Source of the DNA: Streptomyces sp. NBC_00289
Lineage (GTDB): Bacteria > Actinomycetota > Actinomycetes > Streptomycetales > Streptomycetaceae
Direction of reading: 5' to 3'
NCBI RefSeq assembly: GCF_041435115.1
Contig: NZ_CP108046.1
Span: 5,828,001-5,892,000, forward strand
DNA length: 64,000 nt
In this document: one piece after another, positions 33,158-42,027 of the stretch
Layout: every line of letters starts with the position of its first letter
Position numbering within the stretch: position 1 is the first letter of the stretch
Made by a program: the position numbers and the translations under genes
The notes under the pieces: model-generated
The model's database searches: none
Told to the model about the DNA's origin: nothing
What the model saw: the letters and a program-made list of their open reading frames with translations, nothing else

Positions 33158-33529
33158 ATGTCTGTTACTGCCAAGACGCCTGTCGGTCAGTGGACGGGTG
33201 AGGTCGCGCACGACGGTGAGGTGGACGTCTACACCGCCACCTTCGAGCCGGACGGTTCGCTCTCGGTCACCACGAGCAAGAGCACCGGCACCGGCTCCTG
33301 GTCCGCCACCGGCGACCGGAGCTTCGACTTCTCCGTCCGCGAGGACTTCAACCCCGACTTCACCCAGATCAGCCCCACCGGCAAGCGTGCCGCATACATC
33401 CGGATCGAGTTCTCCGCCGAGCACGACGGCGAGAAGTTCACCGGCGCCGGCAAGGCCGTCATCTACGCGGCCGACGACTCCCTGATCTACGCCACCGAGG
33501 CCAGTACCGAGGGGCGCCGGGTGTCATGA
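33158..33529 (+). CDS. Hypothetical beta-rich cluster protein
   Basis: 123 residues, first gene of the biosynthetic block. The sequence alternates polar and hydrophobic residues (VDVYTATFEPDGSLSVTT, SFDFSVREDFNPDF, AAYIRIEFSAEHDGEKFTGAGKAVIY), suggesting an all-beta, lipocalin-like fold. I recognise no catalytic motif. It is coupled by an ATGA-type overlap to a SnoaL-like gene, so a role in ligand binding or cyclisation is possible but unproven. Confidence 0.7.
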   Translation: MSVTAKTPVGQWTGEVAHDGEVDVYTATFEPDGSLSVTTSKSTGTGSWSATGDRSFDFSVREDFNPDFTQISPTGKRAAYIRIEFSAEHDGEKFTGAGKAVIYAADDSLIYATEASTEGRRVS

Positions 33530-34077
33530 CGCAGCCGGAGGCCGCGGAACTGAAGGCCCTGGCCGCCGAGGTCGGCCGTCTGTCCGACCTCGCGGCGCTG
33601 GGCAAGCTCGTCGACCGCTATCTCGCCAGCCTCGACGAGGGCACCTTCGACGAGACCTGGGCCCGGTCGCTGTTCACCGAGGACATCGAGATGGCGTTCC
33701 CGGTGGGCAGCCACAAGGGCATCGACGGCGTCGACGACTTCACCGCGCGGATCATGGCGCGCTGGGGCCGTACGCACCACCACGGCTCCGACAGTTCGGT
33801 CGACGCCGAAGGCGACCGGGCCGGCCTCACCTGGAGCCTCATCGCCTCCCACGTGCACTTCGCCTCACCTCTGCCCCCCGACCCGTCCGAGTACTTCCAG
33901 CTCGGCGGCCGGTTCACGGGCACGGCCCGGCGTACGCCCGAGGGCTGGCGCTTCGACAGCCTGCGGCTGCGCATCGTGTGGACCACCGGGTCCGTGCCCA
34001 AGGGCGTGACGAGGGTCGACACCAAGACGCTCGACACCCGCGGAAACACCGTCACCACCCCAGCCAAGGAGAACTGA
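33526..34077 (+). CDS. SnoaL-like (NTF2-fold) protein A
   Basis: 183 residues of the NTF2-like/SnoaL_4 class. Typical elements: LGKLVDRYLASLDEGTFDETWARSLFTEDIEMAFPVG, a THHHGSDSSV segment and IASHVHF. Members act as polyketide cyclases, hydroxylases or small-molecule-binding partners. It overlaps the preceding gene and is three bases from another SnoaL-like gene. It is clearly paralogous to the gene at 61914 (shared FDxTWxRxxFTxD and ThHh/ASHVHh blocks), so the two mark either end of the visible cluster. Confidence 0.82.
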   Translation: MTQPEAAELKALAAEVGRLSDLAALGKLVDRYLASLDEGTFDETWARSLFTEDIEMAFPVGSHKGIDGVDDFTARIMARWGRTHHHGSDSSVDAEGDRAGLTWSLIASHVHFASPLPPDPSEYFQLGGRFTGTARRTPEGWRFDSLRLRIVWTTGSVPKGVTRVDTKTLDTRGNTVTTPAKEN

Positions 34078-34080
34078 CGC

Positions 34081-34551
34081 ATGGCCACCACACTCACCGG
34101 CGAACAGCAGAAGGAACTGGTCGAGAAGGTCTTCCACGAGGGCCTGGACCTCGGCGACCTGTCGGCCGCCGACCGCTACCTGACCGCCGACTTCCGCAAC
34201 CACGGCAGCCACGACGACTCGATGCGCGGCCCGGAGGCGTTCAAGCACACCATCCGGATCCAGCAGTCCGCGTTCAGCGAGATCAAGTACGAGATCCTCG
34301 ACTTCATCTCGGACGGCGACAAGGCCGCCATCCGCTGGGTGATGCACGGCAAGCACACCGGCCCGTTCATCGGCATAGCGCCGACCGGCCTCCAGGTCCA
34401 GCACCAGGCGATCATCTGGTTCCGCTTCGAGGGCGACAAGATCGCCGAACGCTGGGGCATCGTCGACAACTTCACCCTGCAGCGCTTCCTCCAGTCCGGC
34501 GGCAAGCCGACCGGCCCGCTCACCCCGGCGCCGGCGAAGCCCGCAGCCTGA
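34081..34551 (+). CDS. SnoaL-like ester cyclase / NTF2-fold protein B
   Basis: 156 residues of the SnoaL ester-cyclase type. LVEKVFHEGLDLGDLSAADRYLTADFRNH and RGPEAFKHTIRIQQSAFSEIKYEILDFISDGDKAAIRWVMHGKH are close to the SnoaL pattern, in which an Asp near the end of the sheet acts as acid/base. It is only distantly related to protein A. SnoaL-type enzymes close the last ring in anthracyclines; in angucycline pathways NTF2 proteins such as JadX have other roles. Function here is unassigned. Confidence 0.82.
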   Translation: MATTLTGEQQKELVEKVFHEGLDLGDLSAADRYLTADFRNHGSHDDSMRGPEAFKHTIRIQQSAFSEIKYEILDFISDGDKAAIRWVMHGKHTGPFIGIAPTGLQVQHQAIIWFRFEGDKIAERWGIVDNFTLQRFLQSGGKPTGPLTPAPAKPAA

Positions 34552-34698
34552 CGGCGGGCCGACAAGTACGGCGGCAAGGGGACGTGACGGGGGTGTCCGC
34601 CCGCAGCGGCTGGTGCGGTCGAAACACCGGTGCGCCGGTGAGCAAGCCCGTCCGCGCCAGTCCGAGGACGGACACCCCCGGCGCGGCCCCGCCCACAA

Positions 34699-34778
34699 CG
34701 AACCGCTGCCCCGACGAACTGCTGCACTTACCGAACCGCTGCCCCGACGAACTGCTGCACCCCAACGAACTGCTGCAC
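34699..34778. repeat. Tandem repeat in the gap after SnoaL-like gene B
   Basis: A 29-bp unit (CGAACCGCTGCCCCGACGAA...) at 34699-34727 and 34732-34760, with a 13-bp third partial copy at 34766-34778. It lies in the 316-base gap 34552-34867, which otherwise shows no gene or clear promoter. Confidence 0.85.
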
Positions 34779-34867
34779 CACGACGACCCGCCGCCCCACA
34801 CACAAGCACGCCGCACCACAGGGAGAGCCCCCCACCCCGAACACCCACCGCGCAGAAGGAGTGAGTC

Positions 34868-35272
34868 GTGCCGATAGACCGAAAGGTGGCCCGCTTCAAC
34901 CGGCGGTTCGCCAACCATCTCGTGGGCCCCCTGTTCAGCCGGATGCCCGGCTTCGGACGGGTCCACCACCGTGGCCGGAAGTCCGGGCGCGAGTTCACCA
35001 CGCCGGTGAAGCTGTTCCGGCGCGGCGAGGACATCATCATCACGCTGCCGTACGGGCCGGGCTCGGACTGGGTCAAGAACGTGCTGGCGGCGGGCGGTTG
35101 CGAGATCACCACCCGCGGGCGCCGCGTCCAGGTCACCAACCCGACCGTGTTCACCGACGACGGTACGACCAGGATGCCCGCGCTGACCCGCCGGATCCTC
35201 TCCCGCGTCGACGCGACCGAGTTCATCGCGCTGACGCCGGTGACGGCACCGGCGCCGGCGGCCGGCCGATGA
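34868..35272 (+). CDS. Deazaflavin (F420)-dependent nitroreductase-family protein
   Basis: 134 residues of the DDN/AclJ split-barrel family, which use coenzyme F420 (sometimes FMN) for hydride transfer. Signatures: HHRGRKSGREFTTPVKLFRRGEDIII and GSDWVKNVLAAGGCEI. GTG 34868 follows a GAAGGAG site. The stop overlaps the start of an FMN-reductase-family gene, so the two redox proteins are coupled. A role in reducing a quinone or enone of the polyketide is likely but not shown. Confidence 0.85.
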   Translation: MPIDRKVARFNRRFANHLVGPLFSRMPGFGRVHHRGRKSGREFTTPVKLFRRGEDIIITLPYGPGSDWVKNVLAAGGCEITTRGRRVQVTNPTVFTDDGTTRMPALTRRILSRVDATEFIALTPVTAPAPAAGR

Positions 35273-35853
35273 CGACCCCGGCGCCGCGGCCGGTCGAGGT
35301 GACGCTCGTCGTCGGCTCGGCCCGAGACGGCAGGCTGGCCCCGGACGTCGCGGGCTGGTTCCGGCAGGTGGCCGCCCGCCGAGACGACCTCGTGATCGAC
35401 GTCGTGGACGTGGCAGACACCCCCCTGCCCGCGGACCTGAACCCGAACCACCCGCACACCGCGGCCCTCCGCCCCCGGATCGCCGGAGCGGAGGCCTACG
35501 TCCTGGTCGTACCGGAGTACAACCGCAGCGTTCCGGGCCCGCTGAAGACGCTCATCGACAGCTTCCAGACCGAGTGGCTGGCCAAGCCCGTCGGCTTCGT
35601 CAGCTACGGCCTCAGCATGGCGGGCGGTGTCCGGGCGGTGGAGCACCTGCGGCAGATCTTCGCCGAGTTCCACTGCGTGGGGATGAAGGACATCGTCACG
35701 TTCCCGCGGATCCTCGAGCACTACGACGCCGAGGGCCGCTTCCCCGCCGACCCGGAGGGCGCCGAGGCCGCCGCCAAGCTCATGCTCGACCAGCTGCTGT
35801 GGTGGGCCCGCGCCCTGCGCGAGGCCAAGGCCGGCCGCCCCTACGGAACCTGA
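35269..35853 (+). CDS. NADPH-dependent FMN reductase family protein
   Basis: 194 residues with a flavodoxin-like fold: VVGSARDGRLAPDVAGWF (phosphate-binding GSxR region) and VVPEYNRSVPGPLKTLIDSF (the family P-E-Y-N-x-S-x-P-G-x-L-K-x-x-I-D motif). It supplies reduced flavin or reduces quinones. ATGA overlap with the F420-type gene. The cluster also encodes a separate flavin reductase next to the halogenase (43861), so this one may act on a pathway intermediate. Confidence 0.88.
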   Translation: MTTPAPRPVEVTLVVGSARDGRLAPDVAGWFRQVAARRDDLVIDVVDVADTPLPADLNPNHPHTAALRPRIAGAEAYVLVVPEYNRSVPGPLKTLIDSFQTEWLAKPVGFVSYGLSMAGGVRAVEHLRQIFAEFHCVGMKDIVTFPRILEHYDAEGRFPADPEGAEAAAKLMLDQLLWWARALREAKAGRPYGT

Positions 35854-35918
35854 GCCCGCACGGCTCCGGCACCCACCCGTGCCCGCATGCCCTTCACCTC
35901 CCACCCTCAGGAGACGCG

Positions 35919-37232
35919 ATGGCAGCTGTATCCGATCCCCTGCCCGACCTGCTGACAGCCGTTCCGGTGGTGATCCTCGCCTGCAAGGCCGGCGCGCAAC
36001 TGGTGCGCCGGCTCGGCCAGCCACCGGTGGTCGGCGAGATAGCGGTCGGCATCCTGCTCGGCCCCTCGCTGCTGGGCTGGCTGTGGCCCGACGCGCAGAC
36101 CTGGCTCTTCCCGCAGTCCGTGCTGCCGTACATCGGCGCGCTGGGCAATGTCGGCCTGCTCGCCTTCATGTTCCTGGTGGGCCTGGAACTGGACCTGGGC
36201 TCGCTGCGCGGCCACAGCCGGACCGCCGTGGTGGTCTCCCAGGTGAGCATCGCGCTGCCGCTGGCCCTCGGCACGCTCCTCGCGCTCGGCATGTACGGCA
36301 CCTTCGCGCCCGACGGTGTGGACCGACTGCCGTTCGTGCTGTTCATCGCGGTGTCGATGAGTATCACCGCCTTCCCGGTGCTGGCCCGCATCCTCACCGA
36401 CCGGGGTCTGTACCGCACCCGGGTCGGGGCGCTGGCCATGGCGTGCGCGGCGGTGGACGACGTGACCGCGTGGTGCCTGCTGGCGGCCGTGGTGGCGGTG
36501 ACGAAGAGCAACTCGCCCACGGAGGCGCTCACGACGGCCCTGTACGCCGTCGCGTTCACGCTGTTCATGTACTACGCCGTACGTCCGCTGCTGGCCCGCT
36601 GGGTCGCGCGGGCGGAACGGGCGTACAGCGAGAGCGTGGTGCTCGTCGTGCTGTTCAGCGGCCTGTGCCTGAGCGCGCTGGCCACCGACCGGATCGGGGT
36701 GCACGCGTTGTTCGGCGCGTTCCTGTTCGGGGTGGTGACCCCGCGGGGCAGCCGGGTGGTCGAGGTGACGGCGGCCCGGCTGCGGGCGTTCACGGTGCCG
36801 GTGCTGCTGCCGCTGTTCTTCGTCACCACGGGCCTGAAGACGGACATGTCGCTGCTGGCGGGCAAGCCGCAGCAGTGGCTGTGGCTCGGCGCCGTGCTCG
36901 CGGTGGCGGTGCTCGGCAAGTGGGGCGGGGGTTCCGTCGCGGCGCGCTTGTCCGGCCAGGGGTGGACCGACGCCATGTCGATCGGTGCGCTCATGAACTG
37001 CCGGGGTCTGACCGAGCTGGTGGTGCTGAACATCGGGCTCGGCCTGGGCGTCATCGGCCCCGACCTGTTCACGCTGCTCGTTCTCATGGCCCTGGTCACC
37101 ACGGCCGCGACAGCGCCCGCGCTGAGCCTGATCCGTCGGCGGGCGGGCGACCTCGAAGCCGTCGACGGTGCCGGTACGGCCGATGTCGACGCGACGGAGA
37201 AATCCGCTCTGCAGCCGGCGTCCACCCGCTGA
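35919..37232 (+). CDS. Cation/proton antiporter (CPA2 type)
   Basis: A 437-residue membrane protein with about 12-13 helices of the Na+/H+ exchanger (CPA2/KefB-like) family. Seen: GQPPVVGEIAVGILLGPSLLG, FLVGLELDLGSLRGHS, the core AMACAAVDDVTAWCLLA with the paired Asp of the ion-binding site, and GALMNCRGLTELVVLNIGLG. CAGGAG precedes ATG 35919. Similar antiporters occur in aromatic polyketide clusters and may assist self-resistance or product release (inference). Confidence 0.88.
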   Translation: MAAVSDPLPDLLTAVPVVILACKAGAQLVRRLGQPPVVGEIAVGILLGPSLLGWLWPDAQTWLFPQSVLPYIGALGNVGLLAFMFLVGLELDLGSLRGHSRTAVVVSQVSIALPLALGTLLALGMYGTFAPDGVDRLPFVLFIAVSMSITAFPVLARILTDRGLYRTRVGALAMACAAVDDVTAWCLLAAVVAVTKSNSPTEALTTALYAVAFTLFMYYAVRPLLARWVARAERAYSESVVLVVLFSGLCLSALATDRIGVHALFGAFLFGVVTPRGSRVVEVTAARLRAFTVPVLLPLFFVTTGLKTDMSLLAGKPQQWLWLGAVLAVAVLGKWGGGSVAARLSGQGWTDAMSIGALMNCRGLTELVVLNIGLGLGVIGPDLFTLLVLMALVTTAATAPALSLIRRRAGDLEAVDGAGTADVDATEKSALQPASTR

Positions 37233-37363
37233 CCAGCGCTTCCCTCGGCGAAGCACTTGGATAACTCACTGATGGTTGGGTGGTTGTTAGTTGTAGACCT
37301 TGATAGATAAGTGGATTGACGATACCGTCGCGGTACGACGCAGGAGCACTGAGGGAGACAGTG

Positions 37364-38023
37364 ATGAGCCAGAACTTCAAGAACCTCGACATGACGATGA
37401 TGTTCGCCATCCACGACGCCCTCCGGCGCGAACTGGAGCGGATCGCGCGGGTCACCGCCCGGGTCGACGAGGACCCCCGCCACGTCCTGAGCACCGCCGT
37501 CGGCTGGGAGCTGTTCAAGAAGTTCCTGACCATCCACCACACGTCGGAAGACATCACCGTGTGGCCCGTGATGCAGGAGGCGCTGGCCGGCAAGCCCGCC
37601 GAGATCGCCCTGCTCGACGCGATGGAGGCCGAGCACGCGGTCATCGACCCGCTGCTGGCCGACATCGACGCGGCACTCGCCGACCGTGACTCCGGCATCG
37701 AGCGCCTCGGCGGTCTCGTCGACACCCTCCACACGAGCCTCGGCGGCCACCTCGACCACGAGGAGCGCGACGCGCTCCAGCTCATGGACATCACCCTGAG
37801 TCAGGAGCAGTGGGCGGCCTTCAGCGCCGAGCAGCGCACCCGGGTCGGCCAGGACTCCGTCCGCTACCTGCCCTGGCTGCTCGACGACATCGACGCCGCC
37901 AAGGTCGCCCACATCCTCGGCAACATGCCCGAGATGCTGCGCACCGCCTACGAGACCGAGTGGCGCGTCGCGTACGACGCCCTCGACATCTGGGGCACGA
38001 AGACCGGCTCCGGAGCCCGCTGA
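37364..38023 (+). CDS. Hemerythrin HHE-domain protein
   Basis: 219 residues with an HHE four-helix bundle. Likely iron ligands are visible in AIHDALRREL, TIHHTSEDITVW, EAEHAVIDPLL and GHLDHEERDAL. Hemerythrin-like proteins bind a di-iron centre and O2 or sense redox state. GAGGGAG lies eight bases upstream. The gene starts its own transcription unit to judge by the 131-base gap, which contains a TTGACG box at 37316. Presence in an oxygenase-rich cluster suggests O2/redox sensing or protection, without direct evidence. Confidence 0.85.
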   Translation: MSQNFKNLDMTMMFAIHDALRRELERIARVTARVDEDPRHVLSTAVGWELFKKFLTIHHTSEDITVWPVMQEALAGKPAEIALLDAMEAEHAVIDPLLADIDAALADRDSGIERLGGLVDTLHTSLGGHLDHEERDALQLMDITLSQEQWAAFSAEQRTRVGQDSVRYLPWLLDDIDAAKVAHILGNMPEMLRTAYETEWRVAYDALDIWGTKTGSGAR

Positions 38024-38181
38024 GCAAGCGACCCGAGGCTCCTCCCGGCCCCGACCCCGATGTGCCACAGGTCAGGGCCACCCCGCCACACCTCCGGGGG
38101 GTGTTCCTCCCCCGTCCACCCCCCGGGGCCCGCACCTCGTCCGTTCACGTCCCCCACAACCAGAGACATCGGAGAGAGCTC

Positions 38182-39645
38182 ATGTCGCTGCAAGACCGAA
38201 CCGAAACCGTCCCGAAGGCGTCGGCACCGCCCGGACAGGGCGGCAAGATGGGCCTGGCGCTGCTGGTCATCGCGGCAGCACAGCTGATGCTCGTCCTCGA
38301 CAACACCATCGTGGCGGTCGCCCTGCCGAGCATGCAGAGCGCGCTCGGGCTGAGCGAGTCCGCCCTCGGCTGGGTCGTCACCGCGTACGCCCTCGCCTTC
38401 GGCGGACTGCTGCTGGCCGGCGGCCGCGCCGGTGACCTCTTCGGCCGCCGCCGGATGTTCCGCGTCGGCCTGGTCCTGTTCACCGGCGCCTCCCTGCTCG
38501 GCGGTCTGGCCGGCAACGGCGAGCTGCTGATCACGGCCCGGGTACTCCAGGGCCTGGGCGCCGCCATCGCCGCGCCGACCGCGCTGTCCCTGCTGGCCAC
38601 CACGTTCCCGGCGGGCCCCGCCCGCAACAAGGCGCTCGGCGTGTACGGCGCGATGGGCGGGCTCGGCTCCGTGGTCGGCCTGCTGCTCGGCGGCGCGCTC
38701 ACCGAGTACCTGAACTGGCGCTGGGTGATGTACGTCAACATCCCGATCGCCGTCCTGGTCCTGATCGGCACCGGTGTGCTCGTCGAGGGTGAGCGCGAGC
38801 GGGGCAAGGTGGACGTGCCCGGCGCCTTCGCCGCCACCTTCGGCTTCGGCGCACTCGTCTACGCCATCAACCGGGCCGGCACCGAGGGCATCGGCGACTC
38901 CGTCACGCTGATCGGCCTGGCCGTCGCGGTCGTCCTGCTGGTCGCGTTCGTGCTGATCCAGCGTTCCAGCCGGGCGCCGATGATCCCGGGCAGCGTGCTG
39001 GCGGACAAGGGCCGCGTCGGCGCCAACCTGATCATGTTCCTGGTGGGTGCGGGCATGCTCGCCACGTTCTACTTCCTGACTCTCTACATGCAGATCGTCA
39101 AGGGCTACGAGCCGATGGTCACGGGCCTGGCGTACCTGCCCTTCGCGGTCGGCATCGGCCTCGCGGCCGGTGGCATCGGCCCGCAGCTGCTCGCCAAGAC
39201 CTCCGAGCGCGCGGTCATCGTCGTCGGCCTGATCGTCGGTATCGCGGGCATGATCTGGTTCAGCTTCCTGGCTCCCGGACAGAACGCGCTGGTGGCCCTG
39301 CTGCCCGCGCAGCTGGTGTCCGGCCTCGGACTGGGCCTGGTCTTCGTGACGGTCACCGTGATCAGCGTGCGCGGTGTCGCACCGCAGGACACCGGCGCCG
39401 CGTCGGGTCTGGTCAACACGGCCCAGCAGATCGGCGGCGCGATCGGTCTGGCGCTGCTGGCGGCGACGGCCCAGCACATCACCGACGGCAAGCTGCCGGG
39501 CAACGTCTCCGAGGCGCTGACCGACGGCTACTCGTACGGCTTCCTGCTCGGCGCCGGCCTCTACCTGCTGGCCCTGCTGACCGCCGTAGTGGCCATCCCG
39601 GCCACGGCACCGCAGCACGGGGAGCACGCGCCCGCGGCCATCTGA
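38182..39645 (+). CDS. MFS drug exporter, DHA2 (EmrB/QacA) family
   Basis: A 487-residue transporter with about 14 helices. Motif A appears as GRAGDLFGRRRMFRVGL, motif C region as ARVLQGLGAAIAAPTALSLL, and VLDNTIVAVALPSMQ is the DHA2 signature of helix 1. It probably exports the polyketide. It precedes the O-methyltransferase and MarR-type genes. A MarR-type regulator next to an exporter often controls it. Confidence 0.9.
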   Translation: MSLQDRTETVPKASAPPGQGGKMGLALLVIAAAQLMLVLDNTIVAVALPSMQSALGLSESALGWVVTAYALAFGGLLLAGGRAGDLFGRRRMFRVGLVLFTGASLLGGLAGNGELLITARVLQGLGAAIAAPTALSLLATTFPAGPARNKALGVYGAMGGLGSVVGLLLGGALTEYLNWRWVMYVNIPIAVLVLIGTGVLVEGERERGKVDVPGAFAATFGFGALVYAINRAGTEGIGDSVTLIGLAVAVVLLVAFVLIQRSSRAPMIPGSVLADKGRVGANLIMFLVGAGMLATFYFLTLYMQIVKGYEPMVTGLAYLPFAVGIGLAAGGIGPQLLAKTSERAVIVVGLIVGIAGMIWFSFLAPGQNALVALLPAQLVSGLGLGLVFVTVTVISVRGVAPQDTGAASGLVNTAQQIGGAIGLALLAATAQHITDGKLPGNVSEALTDGYSYGFLLGAGLYLLALLTAVVAIPATAPQHGEHAPAAI

Positions 39646-39747
39646 ACGAGCCGCACGGCGGCCCCGCACAGCGCGGGGCCGCCCACCCCGAAGCACCCCC
39701 CCGCCACCGCCCCGGAACCCCACTGCCCCGGAAAGAGGCGACCCGAC

Positions 39748-40869
39748 ATGGCACAGCCCAAGTCCACGCAGTCCGAGTCCACACAGCCCGGGTCCACGCA
39801 GCCCGAGTCCCCGCAGTCCGAGTCCGCGCAGCCCGAGCCCGCACAGTCCGAGTCCTCGGGCCCCCGTGCGCTGGGTCTGTGGGAGCTGGCCGACCTGGTC
39901 ACCCCCATGGCCGTGCGGGTGGCCGCGACCCACCGCGTCGCCGACCACATCACCGACGGCCGGGTCACCGCGTACGACATCGCGCGCGCCGAGGGGCTGC
40001 GCGTCCAACCGCTGGACCGGGTGCTGCGCCACCTCGTCAGCGTCGGAGTGCTGACCGCCGACGGGGGCTCGTACGGGCTGACCGAGCTGGGCCAGGGCCT
40101 GCGCTCCGACCACCCGAGCGGCCAGCTGCACCTCATCGACCTCAACGGCGCGATCGGCCGCGGCGACCTGTGCCTCGTGGAGCTGCCGCACCTGGTGCGC
40201 ACCGGCGACCCGGCCTACCCGGTCCGCTACGGCCTGCCCTTCTGGGACGACCTGGAGACCGACCCGGAGCTCGCGCAGTCCTTCGACCGGGTCATGGCGG
40301 ACAACGTGGCCCGCGACGCCCGCTCGATCGCCGACGCCTACGACTGGTCGTCCCTCGGCCACGTCTACGACCTCGGCGGCGGCAACGGCGTCCTGCTCGC
40401 CGGCCTGCTGGCGGCCCATCCGACGCTGCGCGGCACGGTCGTCGATCTGCCGGGCACCGCCGCGCGGGCCGCGCAGCGCTTCCGGGACGCCGGCCTCGGT
40501 GACCGCGCCCAGGTGGTCGGCGGCAGCTTCTTCGAGGAACTGCCCACGGGCGGCGGCGGTTACCTCCTCTCGTCCGTGCTGCACAACTGGGCCGACAAGG
40601 AGGCGTTGCGGATCCTGGAGCGCTGCTCCGCCGCGGTCGCCGGCGGTGACGGCCGCGTGTTCGTCGTCGAGGAGACCGCGGAGACCGCCGACACCGGCAT
40701 GGACCTGCGGATGCTCGCCTACTACGGCGGCCTCGAACGTCCGCTGGACGAGCTCGCCCGGCTCGCCCGGGCCGCGGGTCTGGAGGTCGTCGCCGTACAC
40801 CGGGCCGACGGTCAGGCCACGGCGGTCCGGTCGATCGTCGAGCTCGTGCCCGAGGGCCGGGCGCACTGA
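39748..40869 (+). CDS. SAM-dependent O-methyltransferase
   Basis: A 373-residue plant-type O-methyltransferase, the class found in anthracycline and tetracenomycin pathways. The dimerisation/winged-helix N-terminal domain (LWELADLVTPMAVRVAATHRVADHI) is followed by the SAM site VYDLGGGNGVLL and by SSVLHNWADKEALRIL, which contains the catalytic His. Predicted to methylate a phenol of the aromatic polyketide. The first ~37 residues are a low-complexity extension of [ST]QPES-type repeats encoded by a 12-15 bp DNA repeat and are unlikely to be catalytic. Confidence 0.9.
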   Translation: MAQPKSTQSESTQPGSTQPESPQSESAQPEPAQSESSGPRALGLWELADLVTPMAVRVAATHRVADHITDGRVTAYDIARAEGLRVQPLDRVLRHLVSVGVLTADGGSYGLTELGQGLRSDHPSGQLHLIDLNGAIGRGDLCLVELPHLVRTGDPAYPVRYGLPFWDDLETDPELAQSFDRVMADNVARDARSIADAYDWSSLGHVYDLGGGNGVLLAGLLAAHPTLRGTVVDLPGTAARAAQRFRDAGLGDRAQVVGGSFFEELPTGGGGYLLSSVLHNWADKEALRILERCSAAVAGGDGRVFVVEETAETADTGMDLRMLAYYGGLERPLDELARLARAAGLEVVAVHRADGQATAVRSIVELVPEGRAH

Positions 40870-40938
40870 TTCCGGGGGCGGTGCGCGCCCCCCGGGCCGC
40901 GCGCACCGCCCGTATACACTCGGGCAGGAGGTGCTGTC

Positions 40939-41928
40939 TTGCGGCGCGAGCACGAAAGTCTGCGGAGTCCCGTGACGAAGACCGAGGAGGTCGCCGAGGT
41001 ACCGGGCGTTCTCCCGGAGACGCTCACGGACTTCATCGGCTACCTCCTCCGGCGGGTCCACGCGCAGTTCACCGCGAGCGCCGACGGCACCGATTCCGAC
41101 TCCCGCGAGTTCCTCGTCCTCGCCGCGCTCGCCGGCCGTGACTGGGAGTCCCAGCTCGACCTGGCCGAACGCCTGGGCATCAACCGCACCATCATGGTCG
41201 CGGTCATCGACCGGCTCGAGGCCCGCGGCGAGGTCCAACGCACCCGCAATCCCGACAACCGGCGCCAGTACGTGCTGTCCCTGACGGACCGGGGACGTGG
41301 TGCCCTGGAGGCCAGGCGCGGGGCGGTGGCCGAGCGGGACGACCGGCTGACCGGCGCGCTCACGCCCGAGGAGCGGACCCGGCTCGACGCACTCCTCGCC
41401 AGACTCCTCCCGGAGTCCACGCAGCCGCTGGTGCGGGGCACCGAGTACCTGGTGGCGCAGGCCCACCACCGGCTCCGCAAGCACGGCGACGACAAGCTGG
41501 CCGGCACCGGTCTCCGGGTCCGCCACTACGGGCCGCTGTCCGCCCTGAACACGTTCACGCCCTGTTCGCAGCAGCGGCTAGCGGAGTTCCTCGCCGTCAC
41601 CGGGCCGGCCGTCTCCCAGATGGTGGACGAGCTGGTCAAGGGCGGCCTGGTACGCCGCGGCCGGGATCCGCACGACCGGCGCCGGTACGCCCTGGAGGTG
41701 ACCGACCTCGGCCGGGAGAAGCTCGGCGTCGTGGCCCGCGCGGTGGACTCCCTCGCGGCGGACGTGGCGAGGATGCTCGGTCCCGGCGGCGAGGACGAAC
41801 TGCGGTCCCTGCTGGGGAAACTGCTGGCCGAAACACATTCCGGGCCCGCCCCTTCGGATCCGGCCGATCCGGTTCCGTCCGACGCGGAATCCGATCATTC
41901 CGCGCGAGTCAATTCCCCTGTGCAATAA
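40939..41928 (+). CDS. Tandem MarR-domain regulator
   Basis: 329 residues containing two MarR winged helices in one chain. The first is QLDLAERLGINRTIMVAVIDRLEARGEVQRTRNPDNRRQYVLSLT; the second is QQRLAEFLAVTGPAVSQMVDELVKGGLVRRGRDPHDRRRYALEVT. MarR proteins normally dimerise from single domains, so this protein may bind as a one-chain dimer. I chose TTG 40939 because AGGAGGT is seven bases upstream; GTG 40972 is the alternative. It sits between the O-methyltransferase and halogenase genes, so it is a cluster regulator, perhaps of the nearby exporter. Confidence 0.85.
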   Translation: MRREHESLRSPVTKTEEVAEVPGVLPETLTDFIGYLLRRVHAQFTASADGTDSDSREFLVLAALAGRDWESQLDLAERLGINRTIMVAVIDRLEARGEVQRTRNPDNRRQYVLSLTDRGRGALEARRGAVAERDDRLTGALTPEERTRLDALLARLLPESTQPLVRGTEYLVAQAHHRLRKHGDDKLAGTGLRVRHYGPLSALNTFTPCSQQRLAEFLAVTGPAVSQMVDELVKGGLVRRGRDPHDRRRYALEVTDLGREKLGVVARAVDSLAADVARMLGPGGEDELRSLLGKLLAETHSGPAPSDPADPVPSDAESDHSARVNSPVQ

Positions 41929-41933
41929 GGGGG

Positions 41934-41962
41934 TTGACGCTCCAGGGCAATTCTGTCACGCT
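41934..41962 (+). promoter_or_regulatory. Candidate promoter of the halogenase operon
   Basis: TTGACG (41934-41939), 15-16 bases, TGTCACGCTTT. The same layout as the promoter at 32978. Confidence 0.5.
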
Positions 41963-41991
41963 TTAGCCAGCGGTTGATTCACGCCTGTTTC

Positions 41992-42027
41992 AGGGCTCTC
42001 CAGAAAGCGAATGGAGGGCCCTTTTTT
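41992..42027 (+). terminator. Hairpin with T-run before the halogenase gene
   Basis: AGGGCTCTCCA pairs with TGGAGGGCCCT (one U-G pair), followed by TTTTT. It could terminate the MarR gene or attenuate the halogenase transcript. The loop AAGCGAA (42005-42011) is complementary to TTCGCTT (42038-42044) just downstream, allowing an alternative fold. Confidence 0.65.
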
